Under the pieces are notes generated by a model. That model did no database searches, was not told the DNA's origin, and saw only the letters and a program-made list of their open reading frames with translations. A program made the position numbers and the translations under genes. This document shows positions 12,758 to 23,829 of a DNA stretch of 64,000 nucleotides, in pieces. The DNA lies in assembly GCA_026075535.2 (NCBI GenBank), contig AP026544.2:11594001-11658000 (forward strand), in the 5' to 3' direction. How positions within the stretch are numbered: the stretch's first letter is position 1; each line of letters starts with the position of its first letter. The stretch comes from Tricholoma matsutake. Lineage: Eukaryota; Basidiomycota; Agaricomycetes; Agaricales; Tricholomataceae.

Positions 12758-12955
12758 TGTAGTGATCCGGGCTTTATGCCCTTTGTATATACTTGTTATA
12801 ATTTCTTGGTAAAGACCTCAACTGGTCACTTTATAGGACCAGTCTTATGTAAGATAAAAGAATCTTTTTTACTACTACATGAAGCATACACAATATACAT
12901 TATTCATGTTCTGTGCTGAGTGAACTAAGTAAAAGATCCTCTACGACTCCCAACA
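12758..12955 (+). repeat. Probable 3' LTR
   Basis: Immediately after the purine tract AAGGGGGAGGG the sequence starts TGTAGTGATCCGGGC and can be followed to GACTCCCAACA, giving TGT...ACA termini and a length of 198 bp. There is no second copy in the window, so the right boundary is inferred from the terminal dinucleotides only. Confidence 0.5.
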
Positions 12956-13116
12956 GATACCCAATACTTCATATCACTCAAAGAATATCCAAAGGAGCTG
13001 TGAGCACCTCATGAGAGATTGCTAGAGCCAGGCTTTCCACATCACTTGAATCTATTACAGAATGGCAGCCAATATTTGAACTATGAATACATAGACCATT
13101 CACAAAGTGATGTACC

Positions 13117-13371
13117 TGTAAGCATGGGCTTACATCATATTGACACCTATTTGTATTCAGACCTTATAAACTATGATGCATATAGCTTATCTCCATTCTT
13201 CCTTTTCCCCCATACTGTTCCCCCTAATACTTTGCTTGTTATAATGTCTCTCACTTCTAATTACACACTGTTGGCTTGTTATTTTGCATAATTGGCAGTG
13301 AGTGTTCAGTTTCCTTTTCCTCTCCTTCTCCTTTAGTGTTTCCTATTCCCTGTAAAAGGGATAGATTTCCA
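13117..13371 (+). repeat. 5' LTR of element 3 (family B)
   Basis: Starts TGTAAGCATGGGCTTACATC, ends GGGATAGATTTCCA. It is the intact counterpart of the truncated inverse copy at 557-799. It is followed by CTTTTTTTTTAAC, the same leader start as after the 5' LTR of element 1. Confidence 0.8.
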
Positions 13372-13507
13372 CTTTTTTTTTAACAATGCTACAACACTGT
13401 ATAATTGTGAAGTCACATACTGAGCAATAAGCTTTACATGACAGTAAAACCTGTCTTGAATGCCTTCTGTCCATATCCCCCTTACTACTTATAGTAGGGC
13501 AAGGATG

Positions 13508-14345
13508 AACACTCTTGTACCCAACATTGCCAATGACATGTCACGCCCTGTTGCCATGCCCATCACAATGGACACTGACACCGCTTATGCTGTGCCCTCA
13601 TCTCCTTTGACACCAATCAGTTTGAACACCTCACATATATCCACACCTTCCCCACTGTACCTAGTTCCAATGACATGCATATATCCAGCCATTATACATC
13701 ACCACCTCCTCAGATTCCCTCACGAAATACTCACCGCAAATGAGCATCATCATCTTCTTCATCAGATGACTACCATGTGATTCCATTGTCAACAATGATG
13801 TCCTCTACTACAACTACTGCAGTCTTGAGTTTGAACAATGGAAAAAGGCCAATGGTCTCCATGGGGACCATGATGCCTGAGCTCCTGCACCAGTTTGAAT
13901 GCTCTCTTTTAATGAATTCATGATTAGAGTCCATGCTCACTGGTTGCCCAAATGTTGGCAACAAGAGCTTGCCCGGAAAGTCCCCTCCACCAAGCAGAAC
14001 AAGACTCCATTCTCTGATTTCATAGACTCCTTATGTTGAGATAATCTTTTGCTCAAAGGGTCCCAATTTCACCTCTCACCTTCTCAGCTTTGCACTCAGA
14101 TAGAATCCAATATTTCCCCAGAACTTGCTGCAGCCTTCGACTGCTTCAAGGACAACCATGAATCCTCTGACGACGAAGTTGAGGACTATGATGCTGATGC
14201 TGCTGTGGCCACAAAACTTTTGATAGATTTGTTGAAAGCAGAGGTGAGATTACAATCTTTTGTAGACATCTTAACCAAACTCGATCAGAAACTCATTGAG
14301 AATAGGAATGCACACAATGTGATGCTGAGGAAGCTGCTAGAAGCC
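13508..14345 (+). pseudogene. gag: Gag of element 3
   Basis: Starts at an ATG in the context GGGCAAGGATGAACACTC, and the frame can be followed with shifts through 13780 and again from 14049 to 14345, where it parallels element 1 Gag (LLKGSQFHLSPSQL against LLKGSQFHLSPLQL). The capsid region between 13780 and 14040 needs at least one frame change. No function is expected. Confidence 0.6.
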
Positions 14346-14518
14346 TGAAATGCTCCAGCTCCACAGTTGGTCTTGCTGACTCTAGTCACCATGCCCCCTA
14401 CTTGTGAAACCAAGCTGCAGGGAATACTCATACCCAAGCTTCCGCTTCAACTTCATGCCCTCCAAAGTTAACCGACCAAGAGAGAAAATACCTCAAAACT
14501 TACAATGGGTGCAAGAAG

Positions 14519-15204
14519 CACTTCAGGCAACCACCCCTGACCCCCTACTTAGGGTAGATTGTCCCACCAAGAAAGACTACCCTAAGTAGGCCTAAGACCA
14601 GGGGATAGTTCCAAGCTCCATGGTCCTCCCCATGCTTAGGCCTGGACATCCCATGGGAAGCCCCAAAAGGCAGTTTGGTCTGCCCCACAGAACTATATTT
14701 GGACCAAGTATACCTTGGGGAGGTCCAACTGCTGTGGGCAGCCCCAGGTTACATTTGGGCCAGTCCCAATAATGTGGGATTCCCCTGCCCTGTCACATCA
14801 CATATACTTGGGAGTCCCAGAGGTGATGTGACAATCAACTAATATAGCTTCATTTCAACAAGAGAATCAAGTCTTTACATGTTATATGTGTAACTTATGT
14901 TTGAATAGCCAGATACTCTACTGTAACCTACAGGTATGAGAAGCCAGGTGAAGATAGAAGGTGATACGATTGAATGAGGTATTTTACTTTTTGTGACATG
15001 TGACAATTCTTTTTACCAAAAAAGTCAAAAGCTCTACAGCAGTTATTACAAAGAGACTCTGATACACACCTTTTTTAATGTATATTATTTCTTTGTAGGA
15101 TGTACCCCAGTGGTGTATCCCCTGCCTACTGAGGCCACAACTTTCCCCTTCTGGTGTACTGCTTGTCCATGTTTATGATAGGCCAGTGTGTGACCATTTC
15201 ACCT
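14519..15204 (+). repeat. Left terminal inverted repeat of the 5.7-kb transposon
   Basis: Pairs with 19556-20245 in reverse complement over practically its whole length; differences are scattered single bases. It holds internal short palindromes such as CCTACTTAGGGTAG...CTACCCTAAGTAGG near the tip, which could be a transposase-binding or hairpin-prone site. Confidence 0.9.
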
Positions 15205-15324
15205 CACCTAACCTTCCCACAGTATGTCACATATTAGTTGACATGATCCTATCACATCATGGCTACTGATCTGTAGTAACTTAGGGTCTGGTTGGCAACC
15301 AAACCTGGGTTGAGGTTGAGGTTA

Positions 15325-15866
15325 TGGTTAGAGTATGTAAGCATTAAAATGTGATATATGTCATGTGTCATCCATCATCTGTGGGAGATGCTGTTGTTTT
15401 TTGCCATGCTTCATTGCTTCACGAAAGTTATTTGGTTCTTGGAATCATTCAGAAGTATAGGGGCAATGTTTTTGATGCCTAGTGATTGTTGGTTGATGGT
15501 GAGCAGGCAGTTCACACAGATATTTTCATTACATTTGCAAAGTAAGTATTTATTGTAAATTACTAATCTACTTTTAATAACTGTTCCCAATGATGTGAGG
15601 AACTCTATGTAAGCTAGAATCTATAAACAATCTGATAGAATAACCCTTGACATTGTTGGGAATGGTGTCAAGAGGTGGCACTCACCATGGTTCCTGGTGC
15701 TATGGGATTGGCATGTCCTGTTTCTGATCATCATCGGCATATCCTGTTTCTCAGCATGGTTGATGCATCAAAGTGTAGCAAAAAACAACAACATCTCCCA
15801 TGGATGATGGATGACACATGACTTATATCATGTTTTGATGCTTACATACTCTAACCATAACCACTG
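15325..15866. repeat. Imperfect inverted repeat inside the 5.7-kb transposon
   Basis: The stretch GGTTATGGTTAGAGTATGTAAGC...(about 15325-15415) returns as GCTTACATACTCTAACCATAACC at about 15752-15866, with the shared block around TCATCCATCATC..GGGAGATG. The spacer is about 340 bp. It may be a nested miniature element. A further pair (15228-15278 with 17985-18033) encloses it. Confidence 0.6.
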
Positions 15867-16189
15867 AATGCTATTGACCCAGCAGATCCTTTGCAACATG
15901 TGACTTTTGGAAAATGCTGTTGCTGGAACTTATGCAGATTTTTGCACTCACCCAAGGTACATAATACTGCAATTGCTTGGTGTAGTTGCATATATTAGGA
16001 TGTAATATCACAGTAAATGAGGTTCCCTCATGTTAGAGAGCATCCGGATAGTAGTTGAGGATGTAGAACATACCAGAGAGAGGGTTGAACCAGGAGTTCC
16101 CAAGAAGGCAATAATTTGAACATAGCTCAAGTAGCTCTAAATCTAATTATATACCCATGCACATGTAGTACCCCTACTCCTCTCTTTAT

Positions 16190-17430
16190 CAAGAGAAGAT
16201 GTTTGTTATAGGCCCAAAATGGGTGTAAAAGCGAAATTGATTGTTTAATAACACTCTATGCACATATATAAGTATTATCTACCAAAAAAAGCGAAGGAAA
16301 AGGGTGCAGAATGAGTGGAATAGTGAGCTCATCATGGGGGATGATGAGTGGGACGTGGCACTGATAGGTCCACCTTGTCGTTCAAGCTCGGAAAACACAT
16401 CTATGATCATTGTCGAAGCTCTATGAACCCATACGAACCCCTCCAAAGCCCTATGAACCTCTATGAACCTCTACAAAGTCACAAGAATGCCTCGAAATTC
16501 TTTGCGACACCTCAAAATTCTTTGTATGCCTTTGGCTGCCATAATACAATTCCCCCGACCTTTGGACAGCTCAGGATATACACTTGGAACATCGTTGATG
16601 GGCTCTGAACCAGTATTGAGCAATATCGCAGCAATATTGGCCATCGAACCAGTCCGATATTTCCTCGACCAACTTCGAAAATCATCAAACATCGAAAATC
16701 AACATCGGATGCTATATCGCTATCCGAATAATCATCGCACACATGCCAGATGAATCCCCTACCATTGTCGAACAAAATCGCACCGATACTGGGCCATGAA
16801 CAAAGTCTGAAGAATCTTCAAAAATCTTCGAAAAACATTGAACCTCAAAAAACATCATTGGACACAGTATGTCCTGTTCGAACAATCTTCAAACGCATGC
16901 TGGACAGATGGGACACTATATCGAGTATATTGAACATATTTCGACCGCATGTGCATGCATGCAATCTGCTCGAAGCAGTTTCTGATCTTTTATTCAATTT
17001 ATAACAAGGACAGTCTGGTTTTAGCTATTCTTTCTTATTATTTCTTCATCATGTGTTATATTCACCCTTTCTAGGGTCGCTTTATTGTTCTGATATACTT
17101 ATATTGTCTTTTGCCTCGAGTTTTCCACATGTTTGCCTCATGTTCTCTAGCCGTTTTAGGTAGTTTCTTTATTTTATATAAAAAGATGTACTAGATAGAA
17201 AGAAAAACAAGAAAGTCGTCATCTTCCTCCCAGATCACAGTGATTTGAGAGTACAGTTTAGTCTTATTCAGTCCGAAGTTTGGTGTTTTATGCTAAATTT
17301 CCTCAAATTCCTCAAAATTCCTCACATTATGCTATTTTTGCTCTTGCTTCCCTCAATTAGCCTTTTCTTCACTTCTACTACTTGTCTAGTCCCCCGATCT
17401 TGTGTCAGAACATATCTGCGCACTCGAAAT
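16190..17430. other. Non-coding interior rich in TCGAA words
   Basis: This part of the transposon interior is dominated by short repeated words such as CTATGAACC (16425-16475) and TCGAAAATC / CATCGAAA (16600-16880). Open frames on both strands are short and do not resemble proteins. Nothing gene-like is seen. Confidence 0.4.
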
Positions 17431-17450
17431 TCCTTGAAACTTCTTCAAAA

Positions 17451-17610
17451 AATATTGCGACATCTCGAAAAACATTGCGACATCTCGAAAAACATTGCGA
17501 CATCTCGAAAATTATCGCAACATCTCACAAATCATTGCAACCCCTCGAAAATCATTGCAACACCTCGAAAATCATTGCAACCCCTCGAAAATCATTGCAA
17601 GTCCTCGAAA
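17451..17610 (+). repeat. Tandem array of a 20-bp unit
   Basis: Eight back-to-back copies of a 20-bp unit, consensus CATCTCGAAAAACATTGCGA drifting to CCCTCGAAAATCATTGCAA. The phase is strict. The later copies show CG to CA or TG changes in the unit, in line with CpG decay elsewhere in the window. Confidence 0.85.
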
Positions 17611-18919
17611 CACATTCTTTTAGCCTCGAACTGCTTCAACAAGCAGTTGTTTTATGACTATTTGACAGTCAGTCTGACAGGTGACATCTAGAGGGCCTTG
17701 CATCCTTTCTCTGACCTGTGTTATACCATCCGAAGCCTTTTTGTGGGTTTTCCAGGTTGAGCATCATCAGCGCGGCAATGTTGATGGCAACGTCGGAAGT
17801 AGCTGAGTTGCCCATCACATTGATCTCATTGTGCCAAGGTTGATCTATGATTTGATCTGTTATCAGTCCATTATCTATTGCTTACATGATATCAAAGGGC
17901 GGCCTACATTGGGCAGGCTAGGTGGGATACCTTACAAGGTTGAAGTCAATGATCTTATTGATGGGTGAGGGAGATAAGCAGATTTACTACAGATCAGTAG
18001 CTGTGACGTGATAGGATCATGTCAACTAATATGTGGTGTGTGGGCACCTACTCCAGGTAGTCACATGACCGTAGCTAGTTAGCAGTCACATGTAGTAGAG
18101 TTGCATCAGAACATCATTGCTTGCTGCCTCCACCATAGCTAGGACTGCCTCTGGTGTGTCCAATACTGTGGGAGGTGAAATGGTGGCTCAATATTGATGT
18201 TTGTGGGATGATATAATTAATTAGAAAATAAATTCTCAAAAAGGAAAAATACAAAAAAAGGAAGGAAAAAGATTTTCTGTTCATTCCCTCACAGTCCCTG
18301 TGCATCTTGGCAATTAGCTACCCCATGTGTAAACATGGATTTGGGCCTCTTGTATGCACTAGGATTTCCCTGAATTATTTTAGCTTTTCTAAGCCACACA
18401 ATTGGAATAGTAAAGTGTAAATCAATCACACAACATCTGGAGATGCATGAAATCCTATGGGAACTGGGTAACCCAAGAGGCATTTTAAGGATAAATGGTT
18501 GGGATTAATTTCAAGAATGACAAACAAGTATTAGATGAATTAACAAGGAAGTTAAAAAAATGCAAAATATAAAAATTGCAATAGGAGAATAAAGGCTGCA
18601 TCAAAAGTCCTAGGACTTAGCAGATTGTAGAGAGCCTTCAGTAGGTTATTTGAAATAAAGAAAGAGATAAGCAATGGATGTACTAGGATTTGTGGTGGGA
18701 CCTACTACCTAGATGCATAAAAATTCCAGAATGAAAGAGCAAGTTGTTGGAGCAGACTATATACACTGCACAGGGGAAGAGACTACACGTTCCTTACAAC
18801 CTACCTGGGGTTTAGTTAGACTTACAGCTAGGGTTAGCAGAGGTAAGAACACTATATTCCTACTACGGTACAGGTTCTCCTTATATACATAATAATAAGG
18901 ATATCACATGACTCCAGAG

Positions 18920-19050
18920 GAATATGCATATGAAACATGTAACAATATTGGTAATTAATGTGGGAGAATATGCATATGCAACATGTAACAATATTGGTAA
19001 TTAATGTGGGAGAATATGCACATGCAACAATATTGGTAATTAATTTCAAC
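18920..19050 (+). repeat. Three tandem copies of a roughly 55-bp unit
   Basis: The unit contains GAATATGCATATG(A/C)AACATG then TAACAATATTGGTAATTAAT(G/T)T; the third copy lacks the ACATGTAAC part. AT-rich, no coding potential. Confidence 0.75.
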
Positions 19051-19555
19051 ACAAGTATGGGGATTGATCATGACAGGAAGGGAAGCATGGTGCAAGTTAA
19101 TTAGAGTCCAAAAGAGATGATAGAAAATGAACCCACAACAGAGGAGATATGATAGTCCGAAGATTTTGAAAATCAAAGTGGCTGTGCAAGTGAAAACATC
19201 GTGTCACGTCGAGACACAAACATGTAGTAGCTCCCGAAATCTTGAGTGAGAATGTCCAAAGGCATTCAAGAGTTATAGTATGATGTTGTAAGGGTAGTGC
19301 CCTAGAAAGACAGGAAAGAGGTGACACCCAAGACCCTGAGATCAAGGCAGAGCAAAGCCCAAGAATGAATGAACCATGGTTAAAAAAAGCTGAGAAGACC
19401 CCATTGCATCAAGATAAACAAGATCAGTAACTGGCTCTGGGATTGAAGGATTTTAGGGGCATCTAGTATGGAATATTGTACACTACAACTAATGAGGCCA
19501 AATGCGGACTTGATACTGGTGTGGGAACTTGATACTGAGTATTGAGCCCACAAAC

Positions 19556-20245
19556 ATCAATATCGAGCCGAAATGGTCAGTGTCACACTGGCCTATCATA
19601 AACATGGACAAGCAGTACACCAGAAGGGGAAAGTTGTGGCCTCAGTAGGCAGGAGATACACCACTGGGGTACAAAGAAATAATATACATTAAAGGTGTGT
19701 ATCAGAGTCTCTTTGTAATAACTGCTGTAGAGCTTTTGACTTTTTCAGTAAGAAGAATTGTCACATGTCACAAAAAGTAAAATACCTCATTCAATCGTAT
19801 CACCTTCTATCTTCACCTGGCTTCTCATACCTGTAGGTTACAGTAGAGTATCTGGCTATTCAAACATAAGTTACACATATAACATGTAAAGACTTGATTC
19901 TCTTGTTGAAATGAAGCTATATTAGTTGATTGTCACATCACCTCTGGGACTCCCAAGTATATGTGATGTGACAGGGCAGGGGAATCCCACATTATTGGGA
20001 CTGGCCCAAATGTAACCTGGGGCTGCCCACAGCAGTTGGACCTCCCCAAGGTATACTTGGTCCAAATATAGTTCTGTGGGGCAGACCAAACTGCCTTTTG
20101 GGGCTTCCCATGGGATGTCCAGGCCTAAGCATGGGGAGGACCATGGAGCTTGGAACTATCCCCTGGTCTTAGGCCTACTTAGGGTAGTCTTTCTTGGTGG
20201 GACAATCTACCCTAAGTAGGGGGTCAGGGGTGGTTGCCTGAAGTG
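19556..20245 (-). repeat. Right terminal inverted repeat of the 5.7-kb transposon
   Basis: Reverse complement of 14519-15204, ending GGTGGTTGCCTGAAGTG before the target duplication GCAAGAAG. Near-identity of the two arms implies either a recent insertion or ongoing gene conversion. Confidence 0.9.
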
Positions 20246-20268
20246 GCAAGAAGTGCTGAGGGTTCTAT

Positions 20269-21033
20269 ATGCCCAAAGGCCATGCCTGTGAGTTCCCTAC
20301 TGGCAATGAATATGTTGAGCGATCAATGGTCACCGTAAATGATGCATGCAAATGCATTAAATTACCCCTTCTCGCCATACCTCATGAAGAGCTGACAACT
20401 AACATTGGTGTGGTGAATGTCAATGCTGTGCTGCCCCAACCGAACACCACACCACCTGTGCTGCCCATTGCAGCAGTGTTAGGGATGTTGATGTACCCTA
20501 TCGCTTTGATGTACCTACCTAACAAGAGCTCTATTCTGAGTGGTGGTGATAGCGACCTGTCTCACAATTCTAATGATTCAGTGAGCATGCATGTCCCTTT
20601 CCTAAGTCCACATCTTGTATGGGAATGCACCATGGACAGCCACAATGTTTCCATTTGTTCTCATGTCCATGTTTCAGCTTTAATTGATCATGGTTCCCCT
20701 GCAGTTCTGATCAAAAAGTCCTTGGTCTCTTGTCTGTGTCATACAACCCATCCGTTACCTTATGCAATTCCCATGTCTGGTGCCTTCTTCAATAGCAAAA
20801 CGGGCTCTACCACTGTCACTCTCACCCACTGGGTTAAACTCAAGTTACATGACAGAAAAAATTACTATTCAGCACAAACTGTCCATGCCCTGATTGCACC
20901 TCAACTGTGCCATCCAATAATCTTGGGCTTACCTTTCCTTTCTCATAACAATATCCTGGTCGATGCACATAACAAAACCATAATTGATAGTGCCTGTAAC
21001 TACACTCTATACCACCCGTTATCACTACTGTGA
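20269..21033 (+). pseudogene. pol: Protease region of element 3 Pol
   Basis: A long open stretch that parallels the first 250 residues of element 1 Pol: it opens MPKGHACEFPTGNEY (element 1: MPNGHSCDFLSGDGY), then has SSILSGGDSDLS, the retropepsin-like LIDHGSPAVLI and the second motif ILGLPFL. The DHG in place of DSG is shared with element 1, so it is a family trait, not decay. It ends where the element is truncated; the last eight or so codons are foreign. Confidence 0.75.
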
Positions 21034-21646
21034 ATCCCGAACTGCATCTGCTCAACCAATTCCTGCTCAAGGCTACTGATCTTAGCCTTGAGCTGATGGA
21101 TTTCATCTTCATAGTAATTGAAGATTCAGTGATCTCTCAGAATGAGAGACGTGGTGATGTCTCAGTCTGTTGAATATTGTGATGAAACACTTGCTATATA
21201 GTCCAACAGACTTCTTACTATACTTGTTAGATTGTAGATATTATGACTGAAATTCATTTACTTCATATCTTGCTTTGTACTGTAGCTATTGCTTAGATTT
21301 TTGGACCCAGACATAGGGGGTAGTGCAGATGCAATATAGTGGACACCTACTTTCATGCCTCGCAGTTTCCTGGCACAACAGGAACAAACAAAAGTGAAAT
21401 CCTACTATGTCTGGGAAACTAGACACAAGATTGATTTGGAATAAAGTGCAATACACATTACTATTATTAAACCTGTGTTATAAGTGTGTTGCAGACAGTT
21501 GACTTGAGTTGCAGACTAGTTTTATACACTCGTAGAATTCATCATAAGCTTTAACACAGTCTTGATGGTCTTCAGTGTTGAGAAACTCCTGGTCCTCATC
21601 CAGCTTATGCTTGTACATGTGCATTGCATATTCCCTGCAGACATTA
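21034..21646. other. Unassigned stretch between elements 3 and 4
   Basis: No repeat partner in the window. On the minus strand, just inside the LTR at 21647, a frame preceded by TGTCTGCAG (a good 3' splice site) reads EYAMHMYKHKLDEDQEFLN and goes on for about 50 codons to a stop near 21480; it has protein-like composition but I do not recognise it. It might be one exon of a gene cut by element 4. Confidence 0.25.
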
Positions 21647-21888
21647 TGTCCTTAGTTTAGATCTAGGCATTCTACAGCCTTGACTTGCAAACTTGTAAAC
21701 TTACTTGAAACCACTAAGGAAGCCCCTTAGTGCATGAACCTGAATGACTCTATGCAGAAGGCCTGCTAGAGTCACTACCCATCTTACATCGGATGCTCCG
21801 GGTAAGACTAGTGCCAAACGACTTGTCTTGGAAGCACCTCATTGAACAACATCGACTAGATTGAGTGGTTGAGGCTTTGCCCTTAACA
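21647..21888 (+). repeat. 5' LTR of element 4 (family C)
   Basis: A 242-bp LTR, TG...CA, paired with 28368-28610. A 3'-terminal fragment of the same family lies at 53305-53380. Confidence 0.88.
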
Positions 21889-21995
21889 TAAGATCTAAAC
21901 TATCTGATAGACCACCTACCTAGGTGTAGGCAATACGTCTCGATACACACCACAGTGACCTGGGTCTAGAAAAACCCCAGACCGACCACCAAGAG

Positions 21996-23818
21996 AAGTG
22001 GAACCACAGCCAGGTTCATCTTGGTACCGATACAATGGAAGACTAGTCTGTTACTCAACCCCAGCACAGTGTTGGTTCTATGGATCAACCGACAGACAAA
22101 GAGGAGATTTCCTCACCGATGATAACTTTGAACAACCACACACACCCCCACCCAAAATATCTACCCGCTTCCTAACAGATGAAATCGATGACCTCTACAA
22201 CGAGATGTCCAAAGCTGCCACAATCGCACCAACGATGTCCGTGAAGGGCATTCAAATCTGATCACCCACAGACGTCTCAGGAGAGCGGACCAAGACCGCT
22301 AAGTTCCTGCAGGAGATAGACCTGTACTTGCAAATCAATAACCAGGTCTACGACATGAATGACAAGAAGATCATGTTAAGAACTTATCCTAGAGTGCACG
22401 TCAGAATCTGATCAGACACCGTGGGTGATAATAGCGGGAGTTGTCGGGTCGATGCGGATTCTGCGGGAGGGGAAACAGAAAGGACTTGGCTTCAGCTTGT
22501 AAGAAGCTGCGCCCTTCACCTCATCTGGTGTCCTAATTTCAAGTCAAAAGTTTAGAGGTAGGAGCAGGAAAGTGCGGGTAAATGCAGGGAGGAGTACAGA
22601 GGGACTTAGGTTAAGTTCAGGTGAGGTTAGAACTTCAGAGGGAGACTAGAGGTCAAGTTGAATGGAGTTCAGACTCTTAGAGAACTGAGGTTGGAGTAGA
22701 AGGAGGTTTAGATTGGCAGGATAAAGTTGAGTCTATGTCGATATATGAACTGAGGAATACAAGGTGAAACTAACTAAGCTTAAATACTGTAGTCCGGAAT
22801 AATGTGGAACAGGAATGAAGATTGCAGCAGTGTCTCAACTGCATAGATAAATTATCTAGTGGGAGCTGCACAGGAATCCATAGTCAAATTTGCAATAGAG
22901 ACAGCAGCTTTGGGAAGGCAGCTGTGGATGCTGTACAAGGCGGCCTGGTGCACAGCAGTGTGGGCAGTGCAAGGCAGCCGGGAATGAAATCGGAAGGAGT
23001 AGACAAATGTTGGGTTCGATGTGTGGGAAAGAGTCGGACGGATGCAGGTTCTGATCGGGCGAGGAACGGTTCTTGACAGATCATCTTCATGCTGTCCTTC
23101 ATGAATGGAGGGACAGCAGCTGCCTGAGCGCAGGCATTTGTCAACCAACACCAATCCGAGGGACTTGGAGAATATGCAGACTTCCAACAGAAGGTCTTAG
23201 AGGCCTTCTTGCTGATTGACAATGCTAGGATGGCAAAGACAGAGATCAAGAATCTCAAACAAGGTTCAGGGAACCTTGAAGAATATGTGGCGAACTTCTG
23301 CATCCTGAAAGACAGGACAGGAATCACTGAAGATGCAACCATGATTGAGTACTTGATGGATGGACTGCACCCCGAATTACTGAAGAGGGTACACCCAATG
23401 GAGACAGTACCCAACACTCTCGAAGGCTGGATAAAGGCAGCTTCAAAATATGAAGGCCAATGGAAACAGGCCATGGAAATCCTGGGAAAGACCAGGCAGA
23501 ACCAGAAGACAAAAGAAACGATGAAGAAAGGACAGCCCTCTCTTGACATCAACCAACTGATGAACGAAGAACGCATGGAACATCTCCGAAGGAGATTGTG
23601 TTTCATCTGCCACCAACTGGGACACCAATCGACTGACCATAAGGATGGAAAGGACCCCACCCAGATGAGGTCAGCACCCCCTCCTTACTGAAACCGCTTC
23701 ACCCAGAAAAAGACTGGGGTGGACACCTACCAGAAGATCCGCACGATGCTGGATGAACTAGATGAAGAAGAGAAAGAATGAGCCCTCAACCTCATGGATG
23801 AATTGGGTTTTTAGAACA
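21996..23818 (+). pseudogene. gag: Gag of element 4, split by a solo LTR
   Basis: Starts with MEPQPGSSWYRYNG; the capsid-like part begins at DVSGERTKTAKFLQEID, is interrupted after NDKK by the solo LTR at 22374-23078, and resumes at FMLSFMNGGTAA with the typical AQAF block and a zinc knuckle near 23600 written CFICHQLGHQSTDH. The knuckle is C-C-H-H where C-C-H-C is usual. In-frame TGA codons occur at 22259, near 23125, at 23689 and near 23779; all can be explained as former CGA arginine or TGG codons. It would have formed the nucleocapsid shell of the element. Confidence 0.78.
22374..23078 (+). repeat. Solo LTR, family D, copy 1
   Basis: A 705-bp insertion in gag starting TGTTAAGAAC and ending GTTCTTGACA. 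The pentamer GATCA flanks both sides (22369-22373 and 23079-23083). Its reverse complement occurs at 26660-27365. No internal region is present, so it is a solo LTR left by recombination. Confidence 0.88.
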
Positions 23819-23829
23819 GCAGCCTGATA

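Larger units (their letters stand above)
14519..20245. mobile_element. 5.7-kb DNA transposon, long TIRs, 8-bp target duplication
   Basis: Terminal inverted repeats of nearly 690 bp, almost identical, begin CACTTCAGGCAACCACCCCT. The 8-mer GCAAGAAG lies directly outside both ends (14511-14518 and 20246-20253) and excision rejoins the gag-pol sequence of element 3 exactly. An 8-bp duplication suits hAT, Mutator-like or Zisupton-type transposases; long TIRs favour a Mutator-like or foldback element. Inside there is no frame longer than about 150 codons and no recognisable transposase, so it is non-autonomous. The interior is a patchwork of smaller inverted and tandem repeats. Confidence 0.92.
13117..21028 (+). 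mobile_element. Ty3/gypsy chromovirus relative, element 3 (split, 3' truncated)
   Basis: A plus-strand relative of elements 1 and 2: LTR at 13117-13371, leader, gag (13508-14345), the gag-pol junction, then a 5.7-kb DNA transposon at 14519-20245, then the protease part of pol (20269-21025). Homology to element 1 stops at about 21028, before the reverse transcriptase. The family-B LTR differs clearly from the family-A LTR of element 1 in the middle but has matching ends. Confidence 0.8.

Noticed and set aside
13019..13291. 90-codon plus-strand frame ahead of gag
   Set aside because: Overlaps the family-B LTR and its flank; no relation to any element protein.
17451..17610. CRISPR-like repeat array
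   Set aside because: 20-bp units are contiguous without spacers and the genome is fungal.
22884..23660. A 258-codon minus-strand frame
   Set aside because: Antisense of gag plus the solo LTR at 22374-23078; no protein-like motif.
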